A stretch of DNA of 64,000 nucleotides, from positions 1 to 64,000 of the forward strand of contig JBGSQB010000029.1 of assembly GCA_041738285.1 (NCBI GenBank). Reading direction: 5' to 3'. Below, piece after piece: positions 51,467 to 59,446 of the stretch. A model generated the notes under the pieces. That model was not told the DNA's origin, did not search any database, and worked only from the letters and a program-made list of their open reading frames with translations. Every line of letters starts with the position of its first letter. The first letter of the stretch is position 1. Source of the stretch: SZUA-521 sp041738285. Lineage in GTDB: Bacteria > Pseudomonadota > Gammaproteobacteria > Pseudomonadales > Azotimanducaceae. A program made the translations under genes and the position numbers.

Positions 51467-52956
51467 GCTACGACGCACTCGCTGTTCGCCAGGAGGAAGT
51501 GGGCAACATCGATCACGCGTTGAGCATGTTGTCGTGGGATGAAGCGGTGATGATGCCCTCGGGTGGCGGCGCGGCGAGGGCAGAGTCAGTGGCGACCATG
51601 GCCAGCATTCGCCATCGAATCATTACCGCCGACGACACGAGAGCCTTGATCGAAGTGGCGAGACGTTCCGCGCTCGATGAGTGGAAGGAGGCCAACCTAC
51701 GCGAAATCGAGCGAGAGCATGATCGTGCCCGTGCGCTACCCGAGCGCCTGGTTGCCGACCTCACTCGCGCATCCGTTGCGTGCGAGCAGTTGTGGCGAGC
51801 GGCACGCGAGCGCAACGATTGGGCGGCGGTGAGGGCGCCACTCGCGGGCTTGGTCGCGCTGTGTCGGCAGAAGGCCGATCACCTGTCTCAGGCGAGCGGC
51901 AAATCGCCATACGATGCACTGCTCGAAACGTATCAGAGTGGGATCACCCAGGCGGACATCGACCCGTTGTTTGCCGGGTTGCGATCACACCTGCCCGGTC
52001 TGATCGAGCGGCGCCTGGCAAGTCAGGCGGACCCCCTCCCGTTACCGGGACCGTTTCCCGTTGCCGCGCAGCGCAAACTCTGTGCCGACTTGATGGAGCG
52101 GGTCGGGTTCGACTTTCATCGCGGCCGCTTCGACGTCAGCCACCATCCTTTCTGTGGCGGGGTTGCGGACGACACTCGAATCACGACGCGGTTCGAAGAT
52201 GACGATTTATTTGCTGGACTGATGGGCACGCTGCACGAAACCGGCCATGCGTTGTACGAACAGGGCCTGCCGCAGACGTACCGGCGACAGCCTGTTGGCA
52301 GCGCGGCTGGGATGGCGATTCACGAGAGCCAGTCGCTGATCGTCGAGATGCAGGTCTGCCGCGGCCGCGCCTTTCTCGAATACGCGGCACCGCTGATCGC
52401 GCGGGCATTCGGCGCTGATCCCATCGACCCAGCCTGGTCTGTGGACAACCTCGAGCGCGTCGGTACTCGGGTCGAACGGGGGTTCATCCGCGTGTACGCC
52501 GACGAACTCACCTATCCGCTGCACGTGGTACTGAGGTACGAAATCGAACGCGACCTGATCGCGGGCGCGATTGAAGTCGATGACGTTCCGGCTGCCTGGG
52601 ATGCAGCGATGCAAGCACTGCTCGGGCTGTCGACGCAGGGCAATTATCGCGATGGTTGTATGCAGGACGTGCATTGGTTCGCTGGCTTGTTCGGCTATTT
52701 CCCCTGCTACACAGTCGGCGCCGTGGTAGCCGCACAGTTGTTCGCCGCATTGAAAAGAGAACTGCCGAACATCGACGCTCGAATTCGACGCGGCGATTTC
52801 ATCGCGCTGCGGGACTGGCTGCGACGCGAGATCCACAGCCGTGGCAGATTGCTCGACGGCATGCAGCTCGTCACGGCGGCCACGGGCCAACCGCTCCAGG
52901 TCGATGGGTTTCTGTCGCACCTGGAGCAACGCTACGCGGGTTCCGGTGGGCCGTGA
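51463..52956 (+). CDS. M32-family metallocarboxypeptidase (thermostable carboxypeptidase 1-like)
   Basis: A 497-residue cytosolic zinc carboxypeptidase. The zinc motif HExxH is His258-Glu-Thr-Gly-His262 (TLHETGHALYEQGLP) and the third ligand glutamate lies about 30 residues on (HESQSLIVE). The start GTG at 51463 overlaps the upstream stop (GTGA), the family start DALAVRQEEVGNIDHALSMLSWDE fits. It trims amino acids from peptide C-termini. Its stop overlaps the Sir2 start (TGATG), so three genes form one coupled unit. Confidence 0.92.
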   Translation: MSYDALAVRQEEVGNIDHALSMLSWDEAVMMPSGGGAARAESVATMASIRHRIITADDTRALIEVARRSALDEWKEANLREIEREHDRARALPERLVADLTRASVACEQLWRAARERNDWAAVRAPLAGLVALCRQKADHLSQASGKSPYDALLETYQSGITQADIDPLFAGLRSHLPGLIERRLASQADPLPLPGPFPVAAQRKLCADLMERVGFDFHRGRFDVSHHPFCGGVADDTRITTRFEDDDLFAGLMGTLHETGHALYEQGLPQTYRRQPVGSAAGMAIHESQSLIVEMQVCRGRAFLEYAAPLIARAFGADPIDPAWSVDNLERVGTRVERGFIRVYADELTYPLHVVLRYEIERDLIAGAIEVDDVPAAWDAAMQALLGLSTQGNYRDGCMQDVHWFAGLFGYFPCYTVGAVVAAQLFAALKRELPNIDARIRRGDFIALRDWLRREIHSRGRLLDGMQLVTAATGQPLQVDGFLSHLEQRYAGSGGP

Positions 52957-53777
52957 TGACCGACTTCGACGCGCTGTGCGACTTCACGGAGCGCCACCCG
53001 CAACTGTTGGTGCTCACGGGCGCGGGTGTCAGTACCAGTTCCGGTATATCTGACTATCGCGACGGCAATGGCCAGTGGAAGCGACGCCCGCCGATGGACA
53101 TTCAATCGTTTCGATCGTCGGCAGTGAATCGCGCGCGCTACTGGGCGCGCAGCATGGCCGGCTGGCCAACGATTGCGGCCGCGAGACCCAATCGAGCTCA
53201 CTACGCGTTGTCTATGCTGCAGCGAACCGGTCGCCTTGCCGGCTTGGTGACTCAGAATGTCGATGGGCTGCATGAGTCCGCCGGGCATGTCGATGTGGTG
53301 GCGCTCCATGGACGATTGAGCGACGTGGTGTGCCTGGACTGCGGCGCACGCAGCCCGCGCGACGCGTGGCAGAAGTGGCTCGTCTCACACAACTCCGAAC
53401 GGACGGTCGCTGGACCGTCGGCGCCAGATGGCGATGCCGACATCGAGCCTCGGAATCTCGATGACTTTCGCGTGCCGGAGTGCGTCGAGTGCGGCGGCGT
53501 GTTGAAGCCCGACGTCGTGTTTTTCGGCGAAGCGGTGCCGAAGGCACGGGTCGAGCGCTGCTATGCGTTGCTCGCGGCGGCCGACGCGCTGCTCGTGGTC
53601 GGATCGTCGCTCATGGTCTACTCGGGATACCGCTTCTGTCGCGCCGCGTGCGCATCATCCACCCCGGTTGCCGTGATCAACCTCGGCCGCACGCGCGCGG
53701 ATGATCTAGTTGCGCTCAAGGTCGAGGCAGACTGTGGCGTCGCGCTGGAAGCGATGGCAGGTATCGGCCTCAACTGA
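52956..53777 (+). CDS. Sir2-family NAD-dependent protein deacylase
   Basis: A 273-residue sirtuin. NAD-binding motifs are GAGVSTSSGISDYRD and VTQNVDGLH; the catalytic histidine is in VALHGRLSDVVC. Zinc cysteines are CLDC and CVEC (GCVECGGVLKPDVVFFGE pattern), and the nicotinamide site VVGSSLMVYS ends the Rossmann fold. It removes acyl groups from lysines and so regulates enzymes such as acyl-CoA synthetases. The start at 52956 is set by the TGATG overlap with the M32 gene. Confidence 0.93.
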   Translation: MTDFDALCDFTERHPQLLVLTGAGVSTSSGISDYRDGNGQWKRRPPMDIQSFRSSAVNRARYWARSMAGWPTIAAARPNRAHYALSMLQRTGRLAGLVTQNVDGLHESAGHVDVVALHGRLSDVVCLDCGARSPRDAWQKWLVSHNSERTVAGPSAPDGDADIEPRNLDDFRVPECVECGGVLKPDVVFFGEAVPKARVERCYALLAAADALLVVGSSLMVYSGYRFCRAACASSTPVAVINLGRTRADDLVALKVEADCGVALEAMAGIGLN

Positions 53778-53838
53778 CCGGCTTTGCTTTGGATAGCCGA
53801 CACGGCAGTATGGATTGGTAGCCGACAGACCGACGACC

Positions 53839-54402
53839 GTGGCCCATTACCGCAGTCAGTGCACGCTCCTCCTCGCATGCTCCCTTGCGTTCGGGGCTGA
53901 CGCGCGCGCCGAAGAGTCGACCAGATCGCTCGACCCTGCGGTGGCGGCCATCATTGCCGCGCCGCTGTCCGATGCAGATTATGTCGATGCCCGAAGCTGC
54001 ATCGATCAACGCGCCTTCGATGACGTCGAGGTACTCGACGACGGTCGCCTGTTGTTCCACGGACGCCGCGGGCAGGCGTGGTTGAATCAACTGCGGCACC
54101 GGTGCATTGGACTGTCGCCAGACAGCCAACTCATGTTCGAGCTGCGCGGGTCGCGATACTGTCAGCTCGACACGTTCTGCGCGCGGCGTTCCTCGTTCGA
54201 TCGCATGGCACTCGACGTTGACGCGATCTGTACCTCGCAAGGTCTGGGGATCTGTCATCTCGGCAGATTCGAGCCGATCAGCGAAGCTCAGGCCTCGTTC
54301 ATGCGCGAGTCCACCGAAGGTTATCGACGGGCCGGCGTGCGACCCACGTCGGGCTCGACGAAACGCGATGCTGAGACCAACAAGGACGTTGATGAGGAGT
54401 AA
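53839..54402 (+). CDS. DUF6491-like secreted protein, copy 1
   Basis: A 187-residue protein with an N-terminal signal (residues about 6-26, CTLLLACSLAFGADARA). The mature core ARSCIDQRAFDDVEVLDDGRLLFHG, HRCIGLSPDSQLMFELRG and YCQLDTFCARR resembles DUF6491, a small cysteine-containing periplasmic domain of unknown function. The next gene encodes a relative. The GTG at 53839 is taken over an earlier TTG-type start because the signal begins there. It overlaps the next gene by 11 bases. Confidence 0.7.
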   Translation: MAHYRSQCTLLLACSLAFGADARAEESTRSLDPAVAAIIAAPLSDADYVDARSCIDQRAFDDVEVLDDGRLLFHGRRGQAWLNQLRHRCIGLSPDSQLMFELRGSRYCQLDTFCARRSSFDRMALDVDAICTSQGLGICHLGRFEPISEAQASFMRESTEGYRRAGVRPTSGSTKRDAETNKDVDEE

Positions 54403-54850
54403 ACCGCTGATCGTCGTCGCCCTGGCTTCGCTCGCGATGACCGCCGCCGCGGACAAAGCGGCCATCGACCAGATTCTCGACGAGGAGTCGGTGGCCGACG
54501 ACCACGTCGAAACCAGGCGGTGCATCAGAAGTGATGGCATCGATCGGATCGACGTGCTGAGCGGATCGCATATCGTGTTTCAAACCAGCCGAACTGAGCG
54601 CTGGTTGGTCCAGCTGTCCATGCGTTGTCCGGGGTTGACGCCGTCATCGAAGATTGCCTTGGAGCAGAATCAATTTCGGTTGTGTGAGTTCGATACGGTA
54701 CGCGTCGTCTACGACAACCCGATCGGCGGCATCGATCTGGGCCCGCGCTGCCAGCTTGGCGAGTTCGAGGCTGTCAGTCCGGAACAAGTTGCTGCGTTGC
54801 GCGAGGAATTGGCGGCCCGCAAGCGGAGCGGTCGGATCAAGCCGCAATGA
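54392..54850 (+). CDS. DUF6491-like secreted protein, copy 2
   Basis: A 152-residue protein with a signal peptide (residues 1-19, VVALASLAMTAAA). TRRCIRSDGIDRIDVLSGSHIVF, MRCPGLTPSSKIALEQNQ, LCEFDTVRVVYDN and GPRCQLGEFEAVSPEQVAALRE parallel copy 1 (ARSCIDQ, RCIGLSPDSQLMFE, YCQLDTF, CHLGRFEPISEAQASF). The pair arose by duplication. It overlaps both neighbours, ending with a 4-base overlap (ATGA) with the outer-membrane barrel gene, so all three are probably translated together. Confidence 0.72.
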   Translation: MRSKPLIVVALASLAMTAAADKAAIDQILDEESVADDHVETRRCIRSDGIDRIDVLSGSHIVFQTSRTERWLVQLSMRCPGLTPSSKIALEQNQFRLCEFDTVRVVYDNPIGGIDLGPRCQLGEFEAVSPEQVAALREELAARKRSGRIKPQ

Positions 54851-56535
54851 CCATCGCACTCGGGTTGCTGGCAGCGGCCATGCTGTCGACTGCCAACCCC
54901 ACCGACAGCCATTGTGAGGATCTGACTGAATTCGACACGGAAGGTCTTGCGCGCTACGAGTTCACGGAACCGAGCATGGTCGGTGCGTTCGGGCTGTCGG
55001 CGAAGGAGCGCGTGCGCATTGGTGAGGTGCGTGTCGTGCTTCAGCCGATCTTCGACGCCGATAACCCGGATGAAGATCGGTGGCTGTACCGCACCGCTGA
55101 CGCGCTGCACGTGGATACGGGCGAGGCGGTCATCCGCCAGGTGATTCTGTTCGAGGAAGGCGCCACGGTGGCGGTGGGTGAACTGATCGAGAGCGAGCGG
55201 ATCCTGCGGGCGAAGCCGTACCTGTTCGATGCCCGTGTACTGCCGCGGCGATTGTGTGGGGAAACCCTCGACGTGGATGTCGTCACTCGCGATGTCTGGA
55301 CGCTGCTGCCGCGGGTCGACGTCTCCCGGTCCGGCGGCGACGATAGCTTCGGAGTCGGCTTGTCGGACGTGAACATACTGGGGACGGGCCAGGAGCTGTC
55401 TGCGGGTTACGCCTCGAACGAAGATCGTAAGGGTGTTGACCTCTTCTACTACGATCCGAACGTCGCGCGTTCGCGGGTCGCGCTCAGCGCCCTGCTTGCC
55501 GACTTCGATGATGGCTCACGCCAGTTCGTCGAGTTGCGACAACCCTTTTACGCTCTGGATACGCCCTACGCTGTGGGTGCGATGTTCGATCGTGTCGATC
55601 AGGAAGAGGGGCTTTACTTTCGGAACGACGAATACGCCGAGTTTCAACAGCGGTACACCCAATACGGCGTCTCGGGCGGCGTGTCATTTGGTAGGCGTCA
55701 TGATCGCGTCCGGCGCCTGTCGATGGGTTATCGCTATGAAGAGCACAGGTTTTCCGAGATCTCCGGACAGACGCCGCCGCTACCGTTTCCGCGGGACCGC
55801 ACGTTCGCCTATCCATGGATCGGCTTCGAGAGCGTAGAGGACGAATACGAAGTCGCGGTCAACGTCGACCGCATCGAGCGAACCGAAGATCTCTACGTGG
55901 GTGAGCGCATGTTCGCGGAACTCGGCTACTCGAGCGATGCGTTCGGAGCCGATGACGCGCGCCGCGGCGTCTACCGGATCGGCTATCAGGACTCTCTGCG
56001 ACCCGATGATCGGCATCTGTTCACGTTCGGCGCGAGCGGCCGCGGCTACTGGAACTTCGATTCGAACGAGGAGGAAGAGCTGATCGCCCGCGCCTTCGGC
56101 AGCTATCGACATCAACAGACCGAACGGTTCAGCTTTGCAAGCGCAATCGAGTTCATTTACACGAGCAATCTATTCGATGACCAGCAACTGCTGCTCGGCG
56201 GAGACACTGGTCTACGCGGCTATCCGAGTCGCTATCAGGCGGGCGATCGTCGCTTCGTCGTGAGCCTCGAGGAGCGCTACTTCTCAGATGTCTACCTGAT
56301 GCGACTTCTGCGCGTCGGCTATGCAGCATTCATCGACGTGGGTCGCTCCTGGTTCCCGGGCGAACCGGATGCCGATGAGTACGGCGTCCTTGCCAACGTC
56401 GGATTTGGATTGAGACTCGAATCCACGCGCACCCGGCGTGATCGCATACTGCACATCGATCTTGCGGCGCCGCTGGTGGACGGCCGGGACGTTGACAGTG
56501 TGCAGTTGTCATTCACGGTAAAGTCGCAGTTGTAG
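54847..56535 (+). CDS. BamA/TamA-like outer-membrane beta-barrel protein with one POTRA domain
   Basis: A 562-residue protein with a short signal region, a likely single POTRA-like domain (residues about 55-130, IGEVRVVLQPIFD and IRQVILFEEGATV, then FDARVLPRRLCGE) and a C-terminal Omp85-type barrel. The lid-lock motif reads LGGDTGLRGYPSRYQAGDRRF (VRGF/Y-like), and strands such as RFVVSLEERYFSD and FGLRLESTRTRRD lead to the end. It should be in the outer membrane. Function unknown; gene linkage to two DUF6491 proteins suggests they are its periplasmic or surface partners. ATG at 54847 overlaps the DUF6491 stop. Confidence 0.8.
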   Translation: MTIALGLLAAAMLSTANPTDSHCEDLTEFDTEGLARYEFTEPSMVGAFGLSAKERVRIGEVRVVLQPIFDADNPDEDRWLYRTADALHVDTGEAVIRQVILFEEGATVAVGELIESERILRAKPYLFDARVLPRRLCGETLDVDVVTRDVWTLLPRVDVSRSGGDDSFGVGLSDVNILGTGQELSAGYASNEDRKGVDLFYYDPNVARSRVALSALLADFDDGSRQFVELRQPFYALDTPYAVGAMFDRVDQEEGLYFRNDEYAEFQQRYTQYGVSGGVSFGRRHDRVRRLSMGYRYEEHRFSEISGQTPPLPFPRDRTFAYPWIGFESVEDEYEVAVNVDRIERTEDLYVGERMFAELGYSSDAFGADDARRGVYRIGYQDSLRPDDRHLFTFGASGRGYWNFDSNEEEELIARAFGSYRHQQTERFSFASAIEFIYTSNLFDDQQLLLGGDTGLRGYPSRYQAGDRRFVVSLEERYFSDVYLMRLLRVGYAAFIDVGRSWFPGEPDADEYGVLANVGFGLRLESTRTRRDRILHIDLAAPLVDGRDVDSVQLSFTVKSQL

Positions 56536-56567
56536 GGGCAGTTGTAGGGATAGGAAGAGGGATCCGC

Positions 56568-57059
56568 GTGCTGACCATGAGAGAAATCGTGAACGATGTG
56601 CAACGCGATTCGGTGGTGGCACTCGCGCGGCGAATCTGGTTCGAGCACTATCCGGGCATCATCAGCTTCGCGCAGATCCACTACATGCTGGAGCGTGGCT
56701 ACACGCGTGACGTCATCACAGCCGAGCAGCACGCCGGCGTGTCATGGTACGTGGCGGAGTGGGCCGGAGTACCCGTTGGATTCGTAGCATTCAGCCCTGC
56801 CGGCACCGACATGAAGGTGCACAAGGTCTATGTCCTGCGCGAGGCCAAGGGCAAGGGCGTTGGCCGCGCCCTCATGGACGTTGCCCGGCTTGCCGCGAGG
56901 TCGGTCGGACGAGCGGGATTGGTGTTGACGGTGAACAAGAACAATCTCGATTCGATTCGCGCCTACCTTGCCATGGGTTTTTCGTTCACCGCGCGTGTGC
57001 GTGCGGACATCGGACATGGCTTCGTCATGGACGACTATGTGATGCGGTGTCCGACCTGA
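56568..57059 (+). CDS. GNAT-family N-acetyltransferase
   Basis: A 163-residue acetyltransferase. The acetyl-CoA pyrophosphate loop is REAKGKGVGRALMDVARLA (motif A) after VHKVYVLREAK, followed by NKNNLDSIRAYLAMGFSF. Start choice: GGAAGAGG lies 7 bases before the GTG at 56568; an ATG at 56577 is 16 bases away. The acceptor (amine, protein or antibiotic) is unknown. It lies 32 bases after the outer-membrane barrel gene and may share a transcript. The gap before it contains a direct repeat of GTTGTAGGG. Confidence 0.88.
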   Translation: MLTMREIVNDVQRDSVVALARRIWFEHYPGIISFAQIHYMLERGYTRDVITAEQHAGVSWYVAEWAGVPVGFVAFSPAGTDMKVHKVYVLREAKGKGVGRALMDVARLAARSVGRAGLVLTVNKNNLDSIRAYLAMGFSFTARVRADIGHGFVMDDYVMRCPT

Positions 57060-57092
57060 GCTATCGGAATTCACGAAAGTCACTTGCTACCC

Positions 57093-57180
57093 TGTGGGAG
57101 CGCGCTTGCGCGCGAACGAGTGCTCGAGCTGTCGGAGAAAATTCGCGGCGGTGCGCCGCTGCGCCAAGCCCGCTCCCACA
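57093..57180. repeat. REP element, family B copy 2
   Basis: Outer arms TGTGGGAGCGCGCTTGCGC (from 57093) and CCAAGCCCGCTCCCACA (to 57180) pair, with an inner GC-rich hairpin (GCGGCGGTGCGCCGC). It resembles copy 1 at 31065-31129 in the outer TGTGGGAGC motif but is longer and less symmetric. It lies between the convergent GNAT and histidine-kinase genes and may terminate both. Confidence 0.75.
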
Positions 57181-57186
57181 GTGAGT

Positions 57187-59397
57187 TCAGGCCGCCCGAT
57201 CTTTGCGAATCGCCTGCTGAATCGTGGCCGACAGTTCGCGGCCTGACACGGGTTTCATGATGCTGACGGTGATCGACGTGCTGCGCTCGGCCGCATCGTC
57301 GACGAACCCACTCATCAGTACGATGGGAATGTCCTTGCGCAGTTTGCGCGCTGCGACGGCGAATTCGAGCCCTGTCGTGCCGGGCATCAGATTGTCCGTC
57401 ACGATGACGTCGATTGCCTGCGGATCCTCCCTAAACCGTTGTAGGGCGGTCTCAGCCTGGGTGAAAGCCTGCACCGTGTAGCCGAGGTTTTCGAGCAGAT
57501 CCTTCGATGCCCGCACCACCGAGGCTTCATCGTCGACGAGCATCACGCGCTCATGAGCGATTGCTGGCGCCGCCGGCGCTTGTACGGCTGCGACCGAGTG
57601 CATGCGCGAGCGTGGTAGGCGCACCGTGAACGTCGAGCCAACGCCTTCCTTGCTGGTGGCGATGATCTCCCCGCCGTGGTCGGTGACGATGCCGTGCACC
57701 ACGGATAGTCCGAGACCGCTGCCGTGGCCAATCTCCTTGGTGGTGAAGAACGGCTCGAACACGCGGCCGAGGACCTCGTCCGGCATGCCGGTCCCATCGT
57801 CGGTGACGGTCAGAATGACATGATCCGTATCGGCGCCGAGACGGACGCCAATGTGGCCGTGCGCGCCTGCAATGGCCTGGGCCGCATTAGTGCACAGATT
57901 CACCACGACCTGGTGGATCTGTCCGGCGTGGGCATTGATTGCCGGCACGTCGGCATCGATGTCGAAATCGATCTCGATCGAACTCGGAATCGTCGCCCGC
58001 ATGAGGTTCATCGCGTCTTCGAGTACTTCGGCCGGATCGATGAGCAGCTTTTGGGTCGGCTCGTCGCGATTGCGACTGAAGGTGAGGATCTGTTGCACGA
58101 GATCCCGCGCCTTGAGCGCGGCGCCATAGATCGACTTGATCTTCGCCGCCGCGTCCTCAGGCAGATCGCGATCCATCAGCACGGTGCTGTAGCCCATGAT
58201 GGGCGTGAGCAGGTTGTTGAAGTCGTGGGCAATGCCGCCGGCCAGGGTGCCCACAACCTCGAGGCGCTGGGAGAACTGCAGTTGCACCTGCAGTCGGCGC
58301 TCCTCGGTGACGTCGAGCGCGATGACCAGATCGGCATCCAGCGGCTCTCCGGATGGCCCATCGAATGGCACGCGCGTGATCTGCAACCGACGCACACCGC
58401 GTGGCGTCGTGAACCAGATCTCATCGTCCACAGGCGGGAGACCTTGCGTGAACAGGAGTCCGTCCGGCCGTTGCCCCGTGTACTCATCGGTGAACTGAGG
58501 ATCGAGCAGGGCACTTGGCTGCGCGCCGTAGGCTTGCGCGACCGCCCGATTGGCGAACAGCAGGCGGCCGTCTTTGCGCACCGCAAATATCAGATAGGGC
58601 ACGAGATCGATGATATTGCGCAGCAGCGCCTCGGTGTCCGCCAAGGCCTCCGGGGCGCGACGACGCTCGGTGACGTCGGACTGTGCGGCACGCCGCGTGT
58701 CGAGCAGGTCGTCGATGACTTCGTTGTACGTTTGGGCAAGGGCCCGAACTTCCGATGGTCCGCCCTCAGGCATGCGCACACCGAGCTGCCCGCGAGCCAG
58801 CGCCTGTGCGGCTGCGGTGAGGGCATTGACAGGAGAGACCGCCGTGGCTGCGAGCCGCCGGCTGAGCACCGACGTCACCAGAAACAGGATCAGCGCCAGC
58901 AGCGCGACCGGCATTACCGCATCGGCGACCGTGCGTCCGATTGCGCGCGTTGTCGTGAACACGTGCAGGGTTGCGAGCACCTTCGACGCATCATCGAGTT
59001 CAGTGGCGACGGCGGGCCGTGCTTCTGCTGATAGATGGACGTTCCGCTCGCACGCGCCGACCCCAGCACCATTGCGTTCGAACAACAGACTGCCTTTGGC
59101 GTCGTACAGGCAGGCTCGGGCAATGTTGTCAGGCAGCTGCAGGCGATCGAATCGATCGCTGATGTTGGGTAACTCGCCCGTGGTCAGCGACGGGCGAATC
59201 GACTCATCGATGTGCAAGGCCAGCGCCACCGCATCGACCTCGAATCGGTCGCGAACCATCTGATACTGAGCGCCGGTGACGATCAGCAGCATGGCGAGCA
59301 GCGCGCCAGCGGTGACGACCTGTATCAGGCGATAGACGCTGTGTTCGAGTGTCTGCTCGGCGTTCAAATTCGCGCGCCCACTCGATCGGGATGACAT
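57187..59397 (-). CDS. Hybrid sensor histidine kinase with PAS and receiver domains
   Basis: A 736-residue membrane kinase. Transmembrane helices at about 28-46 and 160-178 enclose a periplasmic sensor of about 110 residues; HAMP (about 180-235) and PAS (about 255-370) follow. The H-box is AGGIAHDFNNLL (His391), and ATPase motifs are NLCTNAAQAI, TDDGTGMPDE and GSGLGLSVVHGIV. The C-terminal receiver has VMLVDDEASVVRAS and VIVTDNLMPGTTGLEF with the phosphoacceptor aspartate. The AHDFNN class often acts with NtrC-type regulators; none is adjacent. The ligand is unknown. Confidence 0.92.
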   Translation of the reverse strand: MSSRSSGRANLNAEQTLEHSVYRLIQVVTAGALLAMLLIVTGAQYQMVRDRFEVDAVALALHIDESIRPSLTTGELPNISDRFDRLQLPDNIARACLYDAKGSLLFERNGAGVGACERNVHLSAEARPAVATELDDASKVLATLHVFTTTRAIGRTVADAVMPVALLALILFLVTSVLSRRLAATAVSPVNALTAAAQALARGQLGVRMPEGGPSEVRALAQTYNEVIDDLLDTRRAAQSDVTERRRAPEALADTEALLRNIIDLVPYLIFAVRKDGRLLFANRAVAQAYGAQPSALLDPQFTDEYTGQRPDGLLFTQGLPPVDDEIWFTTPRGVRRLQITRVPFDGPSGEPLDADLVIALDVTEERRLQVQLQFSQRLEVVGTLAGGIAHDFNNLLTPIMGYSTVLMDRDLPEDAAAKIKSIYGAALKARDLVQQILTFSRNRDEPTQKLLIDPAEVLEDAMNLMRATIPSSIEIDFDIDADVPAINAHAGQIHQVVVNLCTNAAQAIAGAHGHIGVRLGADTDHVILTVTDDGTGMPDEVLGRVFEPFFTTKEIGHGSGLGLSVVHGIVTDHGGEIIATSKEGVGSTFTVRLPRSRMHSVAAVQAPAAPAIAHERVMLVDDEASVVRASKDLLENLGYTVQAFTQAETALQRFREDPQAIDVIVTDNLMPGTTGLEFAVAARKLRKDIPIVLMSGFVDDAAERSTSITVSIMKPVSGRELSATIQQAIRKDRAA

Positions 59398-59446
59398 GGC
59401 ATGTCCAATGTGAGGTGGCCAAGCATCGTGATTGCGTGCGGGTGTG

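Noticed and set aside
53815..53838. TTG-type upstream start for the first DUF6491 gene
   Set aside because: The signal peptide begins at the GTG at 53839, and the eight extra residues would put charged residues before a normal leader.
57724..59031. Open plus-strand frame of 435 codons opposite the hybrid kinase gene
   Set aside because: Antisense shadow of an intact kinase with all motifs; no family match.
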